A stretch of 22,865 bases of DNA from Hypsibius dujardini (GCA_001579985.1 LRSR01011104.1:1-22865); one strand, 5' to 3'. Shown: positions 10,216-19,302, counted from the first letter of the stretch. A program made the numbers and translations. The notes: generated from the sequence alone by a model not told the origin.

Positions 10216-11038
10216 TTACCTCCCTGCTTGTCTGTTTGTCTGCATGTCTGTCTGTCTGTCTGTACTTTTGTCTGTCTGCTTGTCTATACGTCTGTCTATC
10301 TGTCTGTTTGACTGTTTATTTGTCTCATCTCTCTGCCTGCCTGCCTGCCTATGTGTCTGCCCTTTGGTCTCTCTATCCAGGCTATCTGCCTGGTTACAAG
10401 TTATCTGAACTTTTTCCTGGCTGTCTAATTTTTATGTCTTCCTGTCTGTCCCTTGTCTATTCTTAAAAAAAACAACATTTCTTCTGTTTGCGAAATACAT
10501 TACTTAATTTACTCATTGTCTTTCCAGCCAAAAACGAACCTCAACTGATCCGTTCCCTGAAAAAAGTCTGCTGCATCGCGCCCACCGGGATGGACGACGG
10601 CTCGCTCATGAGCCTGGCGGAGATGCAAATCCGCGAGAAACAAATGATCTCGCTGAATGAGACGCCATGGATGCGCACCTCAACCACCGTTGCTTCACTG
10701 GTTCTCGCGGTAATCATACAATAAAACCACACACCCAAGCATCCATTTCGAACAAAAAACAAACAGGCAGACATACAGGCAGGCATACAGGCAGACAGAA
10801 AGACAAACAGACAGACAGACAAACAGGCAGGCAGGCAGACAGACAAACAGATAGACAGACAAACAGACAGACAGACAAACAGACAGACAGGCAAACAGAC
10901 AGACAGACAGACAGACAAACAGGCAGGTAGACAGGCAGACAGATAGACAACGTTGCCGTTTACAGACAGCGCGAAGACTGACACCAGTTTTTTTTCCTAC
11001 AGGGAATCACGATATTTTTGTGGGGATTTTACGCCTGA
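5349..11038 (+). CDS. SGLT: Sodium/glucose cotransporter, SGLT1-like (SLC5A family), complete, 17 exons
   Basis: Exons are 5349-5468, 5741-5815, 6228-6282, 6870-6919, 6987-7046, 7136-7240, 7550-7655, 7725-7931, 8158-8376, 8738-8845, 8930-9080, 9261-9300, 9415-9543, 9698-9916, 10028-10124, 10528-10709 and 11003-11038. All junctions are GT-AG with matching phases and give 652 aa, close to the usual 660-670. The protein imports sugar with Na+ across the plasma membrane. Family landmarks occur in order: [17 protein letters not shown] (N74, H79), E98, [18 protein letters not shown] (D200), an Asn-glycosylation site in [26 protein letters not shown] (K313), [19 protein letters not shown] (Q449) and a final membrane helix ending WGFYA. 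These match the sugar- and sodium-site residues of human SGLT1; the residue matching Thr287 is Ser279. The start has G at -3 and +4. Exact paralogue assignment within SLC5A is not possible here. Confidence 0.96.
5489..5588. repeat. TGTGTC/TCTG array in SGLT intron 1
   Basis: A hexanucleotide-like TGTGTC run begins about 20 nt after the exon 1 donor. Confidence 0.93.
6002..6050. repeat. Pure TCTG array in SGLT intron 2
   Basis: About twelve uninterrupted TCTG units in a 412-bp intron. Confidence 0.95.
6551..6711. repeat. TCTG/TCTA array in SGLT intron 3
   Basis: TCTG units mixed with TCTA and TGTG variants in the 587-bp intron. Confidence 0.95.
7258..7518. repeat. TCTG/TGTG array filling SGLT intron 6
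   Basis: The array starts 17 nt after the donor at 7241 and ends about 30 nt before the acceptor, so it is nearly the whole 309-bp intron. Confidence 0.95.
7965..8045. repeat. ACACAG hexanucleotide array in SGLT intron 8
   Basis: A CAGACA run, one of the two SGLT introns where the purine-rich orientation is on the sense strand. Confidence 0.95.
8424..8655. repeat. TCTG/CCTG array in SGLT intron 9
   Basis: TCTG units with CCTG, TTTG and TCGT variants. The only ambiguous base of the window (n at 8511) lies here, probably from the difficulty of sequencing the array. Confidence 0.95.
9121..9207. repeat. 20-bp repeat built on TCTG in SGLT intron 11
   Basis: GTCTCAACTT followed by GTCTGTCTGT repeats with a 20-bp period starting at 9141, 9161 and 9181. 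It ends in GTTGCAG, which resembles an acceptor but would lead to a stop. Confidence 0.9.
10139..10345. repeat. TCTG array in SGLT intron 15
   Basis: The array starts about 14 nt after the exon 15 donor and grades into CCTG and TTTG variants. Confidence 0.95.
10761..10948. repeat. CAGA/CAGG array in SGLT intron 16
   Basis: CAGA with CAGG and CAAACAGA variants in the last intron; opposite orientation to most SGLT arrays. Confidence 0.95.
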
Positions 11039-11048
11039 TTGGTCACGT

Positions 11049-11054
11049 ATTAAA
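11049..11054 (+). promoter_or_regulatory. Possible ATTAAA polyadenylation signal of the SGLT gene
   Basis: ATTAAA lies 10 bp after the SGLT stop codon and is the only polyadenylation-like hexamer in the 56-bp gap to the convergent gene. The 3' UTR would be very short. Confidence 0.4.
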
Positions 11055-11094
11055 TTCACACCCACGCAAAAAAAATCCCCTTCATCGATTGGCT

Positions 11095-11832
11095 TCACCG
11101 ATTGGCTCCAACGGCGGTTGTCACTTTCGCCAGGTTGTTCTTATCCTTCATCCCCAGCTGCTTCTCCTTCACACCGAGCTTGGTCATGGTGTGCCGGAAG
11201 TAGGCCGGGAGTTCCGCGGTGATCCGGACATTCGCGTGGCCGAGGTATTCCGGCAGGACGACCGCGCGTGCGTGCAGATGCATCGGGATGGTGCGCACCT
11301 TGGCCTGCCGCACCTGCAGCGACTTCAGCATGGAGGGTGGAAGTCTCTATAAAATACAAAAATACGCTTTTTAACTGAAATCAAAATACTTTTCATTTCA
11401 AAACGAATCCCATTCTCCCTCTTCAGAATATCTCCTCAATTCCTCAACTCTTTTTACCTGCGGCGCTAATTTTGTAAAATGCGAGTATTTATGGCTAAAA
11501 AAGAAGAAAAAAATGCTTGATCAATGGAAGCGTTAGCTGGGAAGGGAGGAAGTATTAAGTGATGGCTTACTCGCCCAGCACGGGGCATTCCAAGCCGTGC
11601 GATAGGTGAATCCGCACTTGATGCTTCACACCTAAAAACGTTCATTTATGATAGTGAATATTGGCACAAAAATTAATCGCAAAAGAAGTCTGGATAGATG
11701 GACGGAAACTTAAGTGAACGGGCAGGCAGACAGGCAGACAGACAGGCAGACAAACAGACAGACCGACAGGCAGGCAGACAGGCAGACAAACAGACAGACA
11801 GGCCGACAGGCAGACAGACAGGCAGACAAACA

Positions 11833-11865
<33 letters not shown>

Positions 11866-12692
11866 ACAGGCAGACAAGGCAATGTCAAAAAGGTGAGTCG
11901 TAACGACGCAGAGAGAGAGACAGTGAGAAATTCACCAAAGCAGAATGACGGTTAGCCAAACAGATAGACTACAAGACAGTTGCCAAATAGACATACAGAG
12001 ACAGCCACACAGGCAGAAAGACAGTTCTAAGGCAGACAGAAAACAATCAGCGAACAGGCAGTCATCAAGACAGTCACTGATACGGACAATCACGTAGACA
12101 GTAATGGGAAGACCCACCCAAGCATCTAGAGTAAAGGCAGACGGGCGTCGAGGCTGACAGGCAAACGAGTGACTGACGGACATGTAAGGGACACTTAACG
12201 AGGTCTAACACCTAACTGTCTAGCAGAGTTCTCTCCTACCAGTCTTAGGGGAGGCCTCAACCAGGGCGCAGTCGGACTGGAGGGACTGCCCGATGACCGC
12301 GTAATACGTCACTGCAGGCGTCCCCGTCAGCGTGCTGCGTCCGTTCATAATCAGCGACGATCCCGGTGTCTTGTACGGTCTCAGAACCCGCTAATTAAAC
12401 ACAGTTTATTAACGTAACAACCCAAAACGCGAAGGGATGACAACCCCGCCGCTACGAATACAATATCGTGGTACGTACTCGGTATAGCCCCGTTGCAGTT
12501 GAGTCTCCGACTGGAATATCCAGAATGCCTAAACAAACAATCATGCGATAAAAGTCGCTTCTATCTGTCTGTCTGCCGTGCTGTCCCCCGGTCATCTACC
12601 TGTCTGTCTCTCTGTTTGCATGTCTGTCTGCCTGTCTGTCTGCATGTCTGTCTGTATGTCTGTCTGTCTGTCTGTCTGTCTGCCTGCCTGCC

Positions 12693-12763
<71 letters not shown>

Positions 12764-13562
12764 TTGTTTGTTTGCCGCTCCGTCTGTTGGTATGTCTGCC
12801 TGCCTGTCTGACACCAATTCGTAGAACCGCCGAAGGCTTACCTCGGGCGGGCGTCGGGACGCCGCGCGTGATTGTCCAGTAATACTTCTTGACAATTCGC
12901 TTGAGAAACATATCATTTAGCTGAGCTGCTGTTTTTGCATTCCTAATGTAGAAAAACAAAGTAGACCTGTCTATGAAGGAGGCTCAAAACAAACTCAAGC
13001 GGAAAGCCATAATCAACTCACCTTGCTAATAACAAAACTCCAGTAGTTTCCTTGTCAATGCGGTGTACCATGTGGAGGGTTTCTGGCTGCCCAGTTCTGT
13101 CCAATGCTTTCGCCAGGTCTGGTAAATACTTCGCAACACTGCGATCAACAGAAAAACACAAAACAATGAAAATTTCAATTCTATACAGGGTCGCACGACG
13201 AAGTCAAATTAATACCTGTGATGGACTCCGGGACCCCCATGAACCGGCAGGCCATAGGGCTTGTTAATGGCAACGATATCGTCTATGAACACAAAAACAG
13301 TTTCAAAAACGGTCGGGTAAGCTCCGCCTGGCAGACAACAAATAAGCATAAAAACAATTGTTGCAAAAAGGCAGAAAGATAAAGACAGACAAACAGGCAG
13401 ACGTACAGGCAGAAAGACACAGACAAACAGGCAGACGAACAGGCAGAAAGACACAGACAGACAAACAGGCAGACGGACAGGCAAGCAGACAGACAGGTAG
13501 ACAGGCAGGCAGGCAGGCAGGCAGACAGACAGACAGGCAAGCAGACCGACAGGTAGACAGGT

Positions 13563-13612
<50 letters not shown>

Positions 13613-14476
13613 AATAGTTCAACGTATAAGACCGTGAGACCCAGAAACGAAAGGCGCCCAAAACGTAGAGATAGACAGAGAACGCACCTTTGTCATAGAT
13701 AACGCTCTTTTTCAGCAAACTAATCACATCCGACGCCAGCGTTCGATCCCAGTTGGGCACCGTGTGCCGGTACGTCCGAAAGCCCATCGAGTCGCGGTTC
13801 GGCAGATCGTCCCTTCCCCCCGACGGATTCATCTCCCCCTCTTCCCCCTGCCGTCTAAGCTCTTCATCCTCCTGGCTCGGTGGGTTCTTCTTCTGCCCCG
13901 CGCTGCCGGCAGCACGCGCCTCCACCGTCGCTTTCGCCCGAATCTCCTGCACCATATCCCAGGCCGTTTTCGGCACACTCGGGTCTCGCTTCGGCACGAA
14001 AAACGGATCGCCCGGCACCACTGTCGGCTTTATCCGCGCTCGACGCGGTGCAGCAGGCGAACGGGCCGGCAGGCGATTCTCCGGGGACACCGGAGTTTGA
14101 CGGACAATCAACGCCGGTCGTCGTGCCTAAATATGTGCAAATACAGTTAGCAATCGTATGGGAAATCGTAAAAGAACAAGTTTTGAATTTAAATATTTAA
14201 AAAAATATCTAAATAAACCTGAAATAAAATTTAATAAAATAATAAAATAATAATATAAATATTGAAGCTGAATTAAAATTTTATTATATTTACATTCTGA
14301 CTAGTTGGTCGGGTCGCGGGAACGTTTGCGCGATTGCGCTCGGATACACCGACTTTGGAGAAGGAGATATTGGTGGTTGTGGAGGATTTTTTATCGCCGT
14401 GGAGCGTTTTCCGGGATTCATTGCCGACTTGGTCAGCTGCAGGAGTCGATTCCCTCGGTGGCGGATTTTCCACCAT
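11095..14476 (-). CDS. RPUSD4: Mitochondrial pseudouridine synthase, RPUSD4-like (RluA family), 10 exons
   Basis: Minus-strand exons are 14294-14476, 13688-14126, 13216-13282, 13022-13138, 12842-12942, 12479-12528, 12240-12390, 11571-11631, 11458-11494 and 11095-11346; phases agree throughout and give 485 aa from the ATG at 14476. RluA-family motifs appear in order: DDIVAINKPYGLPVHGG, HRIDKETTGVLLLAR (Asp258 is the expected catalytic residue), KKYYWTITRGVPTP, ALVEASPKTG, VKHQVRIHLSHGL, CPVLGD and HKYSHFTKLAPQ, then LHLHARAVVLPEYL. The last motifs match RPUSD4, which modifies mitochondrial RNA. Upstream of the ATG the frame stays open with an Arg-rich stretch (FHIARCLSTAH) resembling a mitochondrial presequence behind a possible acceptor near 14548, so the true start may be on an earlier exon. 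Exon 2 carries a long charged, low-complexity insert. Confidence 0.93.
11721..11878. repeat. CAGG/CAGA array in RPUSD4 intron 7
   Basis: CAGG-rich array in the 608-bp intron; degenerate CAGACAGT-like sequence continues to about 12180. It reads as TCTG/CCTG on the gene's sense strand. Confidence 0.93.
12565..12810. repeat. TCTG array in RPUSD4 intron 5
   Basis: TCTG with CCTG, TATG and TTTG variants in the 313-bp intron; the sense strand of the gene reads CAGA. Confidence 0.95.
13382..13612. repeat. CAGA then pure CAGG array in RPUSD4 intron 2
   Basis: Starts as CAGACAAACAGG variants and ends in a run of about a dozen CAGG units, a homogeneous end suggesting recent expansion. Confidence 0.95.
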
Positions 14477-14599
14477 CCTGGCGTGCCTGATGCGTCGTGG
14501 CGAGGGTGGATGAGCCGTGGAGAGGCATCGCGCTATATGAAAGAAGCCTACATAAAAGAGGAACGGGAAATCAGAATCCAAACAAATCACCAACACCAA

Positions 14600-14912
14600 T
14601 CAATCAATCAGTCAATCAATCAAGACTAGGCAATGTCAATCAGTCAATCAATCAAGACTGGGCAATGTCAATCAGTCGATCAATCAAGACTGGGCAATGT
14701 CAATCAGTCAATCAATCAAGACTGGGCAATGTCAATCAGTCAATCAATCAAGACTAGGCAATGTCGATCAGTCAATCAATCAAGACTGGGCAATGTCAAT
14801 CAGTCAATCAATCAAGACTGGGCAATGTCAATCAGTCGATCAATCAAGACTGGGCAATGTCAATCAGTCAATCAATCAAGACTGGGCAATGTCAATCAGT
14901 CAATCAATTGAC
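14600..14912. repeat. 32-bp minisatellite with TCAA core upstream of RPUSD4
   Basis: Nine units with exact 32-bp spacing: CAATG occurs at 14631, 14663, 14695, 14727, 14759, 14791, 14823, 14855 and 14887. Each unit has TCAATCA-type steps plus AAGACTGGG. Because 32 is not a multiple of 3, reading frames rotate; all three plus frames remain open. Confidence 0.96.
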
Positions 14913-15562
14913 AGCGTATCAAAGGAAATCGTTCGAAATAGCACGGCCAATATTTCAGATTATTAAATAATAAATATAATTTTTGGAAGCCAACATCTGC
15001 AGAGAAATCATAACCATGAAAAATGAGGAAAATAATTTGCCGGTAAAACAAATCTGTTCAATCAATCAAGCGGCCCCTTAAGAGCAAATCGGCTAGCTAG
15101 AACAATCTATCAATCAATCAATCAACAAAACGGCTTTAAGGGTAATTGGCACTGGCAGTCAGCAAGACGGAATTTCAATCACTGTTCATCCTGTTCTTAT
15201 CTCAGAAACTAGCGCTCTTCAGCCGTTACCTTTTGCTGCTTGAGTAAGGCAAAGGGTTCCGACAGTCCCGCTGCTCCAGAACGCTGGAAGAGAGATGTGC
15301 GAGGCGGCGGACGTGTTGAGAGTTCTCGCGGAGTGGAAAGCCGCGCGTTGCATCGTACCGCGGTAGAAATAACTCACAATCAGAATTCAGAAGCCAAAAT
15401 TGCAAACTGACATCAGAGCAAAATCAATCGCGAAACCGCGAAGGTAAAAAGGACTAATAAATTTTATTACTGGTAAAATAGTTACAGAAACCTTCCTAAA
15501 ATAAAAATAATGTTCGTCCGGAGAACGAAACGTTCTTCTGAAGAACAACATGTTCGGTCGCG

Positions 15563-15855
15563 GAGAATAATATTCGCAACCGCGGAGTGAATGTTCCTTT
15601 GGGGAGAATAATATTTGGAACCGCGAAGTTAAATGTCCCTGCGTGGAGAATAATATTTGGAACCGCGAAGTAATATATTCCTTTGCAGAGAATAATACTT
15701 GGAACTGCAAAGTTAAATGTCCCTACGTGGAGAATAATATTTGGAACCGCGAAGTAATACGTTCCTTTGCAGAGAATAATACTTGGAACTGCGGAGTTAA
15801 ATGTCCGTGCGTGGAGAATAATATGTTCGTTCGCGGAGAACAAAATATTCGGTAG
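15563..15855. repeat. 42-bp minisatellite with alternating A/B units upstream of MED6
   Basis: Seven units begin GAGAATAATA at 15563, 15604, 15646, 15688, 15730, 15772 and 15814. Units 2, 4 and 6 end in AAATGTCC plus TGCGTG or TACGTG; units 3 and 5 end in TTCCTTTGCA. This gives an 84-bp higher-order period. Since 42 is a multiple of 3, a long minus-strand frame is open but is only the repeat. Confidence 0.95.
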
Positions 15856-15941
15856 CTGAGAATTAAATCATTTCTCTCTCTCCATTTTCTGAAATCATCT
15901 GGCAACAAATTATTCACCTCCCGTAATTTTCGTAATTTAGG

Positions 15942-17171
15942 ATGAATGCGTCCAAGCAAAACAACGTGTCATCCGCTGTCTCGCTCAATCCCAAAGGTGC
16001 AAATTTAATCGTAAAACTTGTATGCCCATTTTCAATATTTTTTTTCCGTTACAATTTTGCAGACACAGATTTGCTGTTATCATGGAGCGACGCGATCTGG
16101 GTGCCGCATCTGACCTCGGCCAACGTAATGGAGTACTTTGCCCAGCCCAGCAATCCCTTCTACGACCCGCAGTGCAACAACGAAATCATCCGGATGCAGC
16201 GGCAAAGTCTCGACCAACTCAAGTGGGGATTCTTCTTCTGCTTTCTTCTTCCGGTGTTTCCCACTTCATCTGCTTCAAGTGAACCTGCATTCGTTTTACA
16301 GGAATATGGTGGGGATTGAGTACGAGCTGGCGCACGCGCAGGACCCCATTTTGTACATCATCAAACGGCAACAGCGCATCTCACCCACCGACGGTAACAT
16401 TAGTCCAGCAGATAGACTGGCTGATTGATTGATTGTTGGATTTAGATGCGCATGAAGGTTTCCGTTGTGCTTGCTTTCGATCGATTGATTGATTGATTGT
16501 TGGATTCAGATGCGCATGAATGTTTGCGTTGTGCTTACTGTTGATTGATTGATTGATTGATTGCTGGATTCGGATGCGCATGAATGTTTGCGGTGTGCTT
16601 GCTGTTGATTGATTGATTGACGTATCGAATGGCTTTACTGATGCGCTTCTTCATTTGCCTGAACTTAGCCATTACCTTGGCCCATTACTACATTCTGGCC
16701 GGAACAGTCTACCAGGCACCCGACCTCTGGTCCGTCATCAATTCCCGGCTCCTCAATACCTCGCACTTCCTCTTCACCGCCCAGGCCGAGCTGAACAGCT
16801 TTGTCCGCTTCCACCCGGCCAACGGCTATCACTGGGAGATCAAACCGCCCACCGGCAGTAAGATCTCCTTCGTCCCGATGGACGCCACCCGGAAGGAGCC
16901 GGAGGAGGCCGGCACGCAGTTTCAGCGGAAGAATGTCGACGGCATTTTGGGCGCCCTCACGCAGCGGTTCCCGTTCAAGCCGATGCCGGCGTCGCAGCAT
17001 CCGTTTGGACCTCGCGGTGCGGTGGCGGCCGAGCAGCAGCCGGCAGCCAACGTGTCAGCACCGCCGACGAGTGCGCAACCGCCGAGCGAAACGACGGTGG
17101 CGCCTCTGCCGGCCGGTTCGGACAGAGCGCAGAATCATCAGCTGTTTAATGCGGTGAAAAACAGCCGATAA
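15942..17171 (+). CDS. MED6: Mediator complex subunit 6, complete, 4 exons
   Basis: Exons are 15942-15996, 16063-16222, 16302-16393 and 16669-17171, with phases 1, 2 and 1 and a TAA at 17169; the product is 269 aa (human MED6 is about 246). MED6 is a head-module subunit of Mediator, the nuclear complex linking activators to RNA polymerase II. Diagnostic motifs are in order: LLSWSDAIWVP, YFAQPSNPFYDPQCNNE, MQRQSLDQLKNMVGIEY across a junction, AHAQDPILYIIKRQQR, AHYYILAGTVYQAPDLW, SVINSRLLN, and FQRKNVDGILGALTQRFP. The C-terminal 60 residues are Pro/Ala/Ser/Gln-rich and not conserved, as usual in this family. The first two introns are 66 and 79 bp; the third holds a minisatellite. Confidence 0.95.
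16423..16620. repeat. 64-bp minisatellite with TTGA core in MED6 intron 3
   Basis: Three units; ATGCGCATGA occurs at 16446, 16510 and 16574, spacing 64 bp. Each unit joins a TGATTGAT run to a unique part with GTTGTGCTT or GGTGTGCTT. Confidence 0.93.
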
Positions 17172-17485
17172 TGTTTGGCGTTTCATAATTATTTTAATAA
17201 TAATAATTATTTCGATCTCATCTCTTTATGGCTTTATATTTTACCGTTTTTTCTGTTAGAAGGGCGATGCTGTGTAGTTTTCGCTCCACGTCCTGATTGT
17301 ACACTGTACAGTATAAGAAGGGAACGCCACAGAAAATGGGAATCACCCAAACGAAAACGATAGCAGAACTATAAAAATGAGAAACGAACAATTATTGCAC
17401 GAATTGTTCGGTCAGTATCTCATACTGGTAATAATTTGTGCGGGTCGACCCTCATCCGTCAGAGTAAATTGAATTACCTTAGCAG
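17172..17485. other. MED6 3' flank
   Basis: AT-rich sequence follows the stop codon and probably holds the MED6 3' UTR. I see no AATAAA on the plus strand in this stretch and no other gene. Confidence 0.4.
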
Positions 17486-17757
17486 TAGCTGTTCCGATGT
17501 AAGGCAATAACTGTTCGGTGCAATACGGTAGTTGTTCGGTCAGTGCGAAATATGTTCTGTGCGACGTAATAACGATTCTTTCACAGAGTGACTGTTCGGT
17601 GCAAGGTAAGAATCTGTTCGCGCAACGCAATGACAGTTCGGTCAGCGTCATACTTGTTCGGTGCACGACGAGAATTGTTCGGTCTGTGAAGTAATCGTTC
17701 GGTCTGTGCAGTAATCGTTCGGTCCGTGCAGTAATCGTTCGGTCGGTGATTTCTCAT
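17486..17757. repeat. Degenerate ~20-bp tandem repeat with GTTCGGT core
   Basis: About 13 units; GTTC-type cores at 17490, 17513, 17534, 17554, about 17575, 17594, 17616, 17636, 17655, 17677, 17697, 17717 and 17737. The last four are exactly 20 bp apart and nearly identical; earlier ones are diverged with 19-23 bp spacing. Confidence 0.9.
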
Positions 17758-17905
17758 TCATTTTCACTGCGACTTTTTGAAGAAGTCAATTCATTTTATT
17801 CTGACTTTTTGAGGAAGTTCTTCGGAAACCTCTTATTTCAGTCTTCACTTCGACCTGTGAAATTTAGCTAGTCTTGGGGAAATTAGTTCATTGAATTTCC
17901 TGTAG

Positions 17906-18442
17906 ATGTTAGAACAGCGTGCAAAACTAGCTCCCCCAGCAGAGAAGGAAAGAAGAGACCGTAATCTGTTGCCGAAATTTTCCCGTCGAGGTCTCCGGCA
18001 GTTCTCCGCATGGAGGCACACTTCGAGCCGGCAAGCCCATGCTCACCCGGCAGTTCAGACTTCCCCGCATGGTGAGTGCAAGTTGCCATTCTAGCAGAAA
18101 AGTTTCGGGGAATCAATTTAATTCGGGCATGCGAAGTAGACCCAGCTGACGTTTTCCCTCGATCAGCTGATATGGACACGTATGCAAAAGAACTCCGGAA
18201 AGGGTTGTTTCCTTGAGTTTCGGTGATCTGAAATTCGAGATGCTCTTCTGTGACACTGATATATTTTGCAGGAGCCAGTGGAAAGACCGGCGAGCTCCTC
18301 GGGAAAAACCGGTTCAGCCAGAATAATCAATCAATCAAATACATGGTTCAACCAGGATAATCAATCAATCAAGCACAGTGATGCCACGGCAACTCTGCTT
18401 GATTTCGCGGAAAACACCTTTCTTCGCCAGGATTGCATCGAG
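17906..18442 (+). CDS. Possible pair of exons of an unassigned gene
   Basis: A stretch from 17906 ends in a strong donor (CATG then GTGAGT) at 18071-18072. A second stretch, 18272-18442, has a good acceptor (ATATTTTGCAG) and a donor (GAG then GTAAAT); it is 57 codons with one open frame (ends ATLLDFAENTFLRQDCIE). The first stretch is open in the frame MLEQRAKLAPP, but joining that frame (phase 1) to the second exon does not keep the second exon's open frame. A phase-0 join works only from the short frame starting MLTRQFRLPRM. These could be 5' exons of the DYNC2I1-like gene downstream, part of another gene, or non-coding. A 34-bp duplication with TCAATCAA lies inside the second stretch. Confidence 0.25.
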
Positions 18443-18967
18443 GTAAATTTGTGCAAGTCTCTCTAGTGATGAATCAGGGGGAAATAAAATTGGTTTGATC
18501 TTAAAGGTTGAGCGAAAATTCTGGCGACCCTGATTGGTGAAACGTCGGTGGAGTGAAGCCAATCAACCAATCAACTGCTGGAGTTCGATCTTAACAATCG
18601 CGGGTTGCGATGTGGATGCCGAAAACCCTTTTTTCATGCCGGTACGAACACCGAATTTACTTGAAAGATTGATCAGACTCAGATGAGTGGGTAAAGTGCA
18701 CACGAAAGAGCTTGGATGGCTTTATCCATCCATAGGGGACGCGTGTGCGAAAGGTCTCATTGAGAAATAGTCGAATATTCTCGATGGTTGCGAAACACTT
18801 TTCTCCCATCACTTTCGACCTTCTTTACATAATTCCTCGTTTGATTCTTCCAGAGTCAGCATGGGCTGTTAATGGAATCTGGTGTTTGTTGGAGGAGCAC
18901 CAGGTCCGGACCATGTCGAGGAAGATTGGAATCGGTACGTCGGCTGACTTGTTTGATTGCTTCCATT

Positions 18968-19103
18968 TGCATGTATCGAAGCCGGTGTTTGGTGCAAACT
19001 ACCTTGACCGGTCAAAATGATGCAAAGAACAACCGCTAACACCGTTAATTGGTCGCTTGAATGTGCTGTTAGTGGCCTTTGAGTATTACCCATTAACGGT
19101 ACA
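18968..19103. repeat. ~136-bp duplicated segment, copy 1
   Basis: Starts TGCATGTATCGAAGCCGGT and ends GAGTATTACCCATT plus about 10 bp. It shares these and GGTCAAAAT and AATTGGTC in the same order with copy 2 at 19408-19545. Confidence 0.85.
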
Positions 19104-19302
19104 TCAACTCATCAATCAATCAGTCATCTCATCAATCAATCAATCGTCTCATCAATCAATCACTCATCTCGTCAATCAATCAATCAATCGCTTCATAAAT
19201 CAGTCATCTCCTCAATCAATCGTCTCATAAATCAATCAATCAATGGTCTCATCAATCAATCAGTCATCTCATCAATCAATCAATCAATAGTCTCATCAAT
19301 TC
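19104..19302. repeat. TCAATCA-type array with CATCTCA spacer
   Basis: TCAATCAATCA runs alternate with GTCATCTCA or GTCTCA spacers, unit about 20-30 bp. The array lies directly between the two copies of the 136-bp duplicated segment. Confidence 0.9.

Larger units (their letters stand above)
14477..15941. other. Divergent intergenic region between RPUSD4 and MED6
   Basis: The two start codons face away from each other across about 1.47 kb. The region holds a 32-bp minisatellite (14600-14912), a GC-richer stretch around 15200-15380 that could contain promoter sequence, and a 42-bp minisatellite (15563-15855). Just before the MED6 ATG, CGTAATTTAG resembles a splice acceptor, so MED6 may have a 5' UTR intron. 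No gene was seen. Confidence 0.5.

Noticed and set aside
13209-14111. A single 300-aa uninterrupted exon for RPUSD4
   Set aside because: The middle is translated TCTG/CCTG array; GTGCGT and CATAG splice sites remove it and join VIYDK to DDIVAINKP in frame.
14497-14970. Overlapping Ser/Ile/Asn/Gln-rich frames in three plus frames
   Set aside because: Produced by the 32-bp minisatellite; all frames being open is a property of the unit, not evidence of a gene.
15490-15560. Heat-shock-element-like GAAC/GTTC palindromes, including a 7-bp-arm palindrome at 15532-15546
   Set aside because: Spacing between the TTC and GAA blocks does not fit the 5-bp module rule, and the motifs belong to the edge of the repeat region.
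15387-15843. 115-aa minus-strand repeat protein with alternating AVPNIIL and AVPSIIL motifs
   Set aside because: The 42-bp unit is a multiple of 3, so an open frame persists by chance. There are no splice signals or non-repeat domain. It lies in the MED6 upstream region.
14600-17757. Regular repeats that could suggest a CRISPR array
   Set aside because: Units are contiguous minisatellites without unique spacers, and the sequence is clearly eukaryotic.
17883-18179. 98-aa minus-strand frame
   Set aside because: It is antisense to the better-supported plus-strand splice sites, has no recognisable motif and an unremarkable composition.
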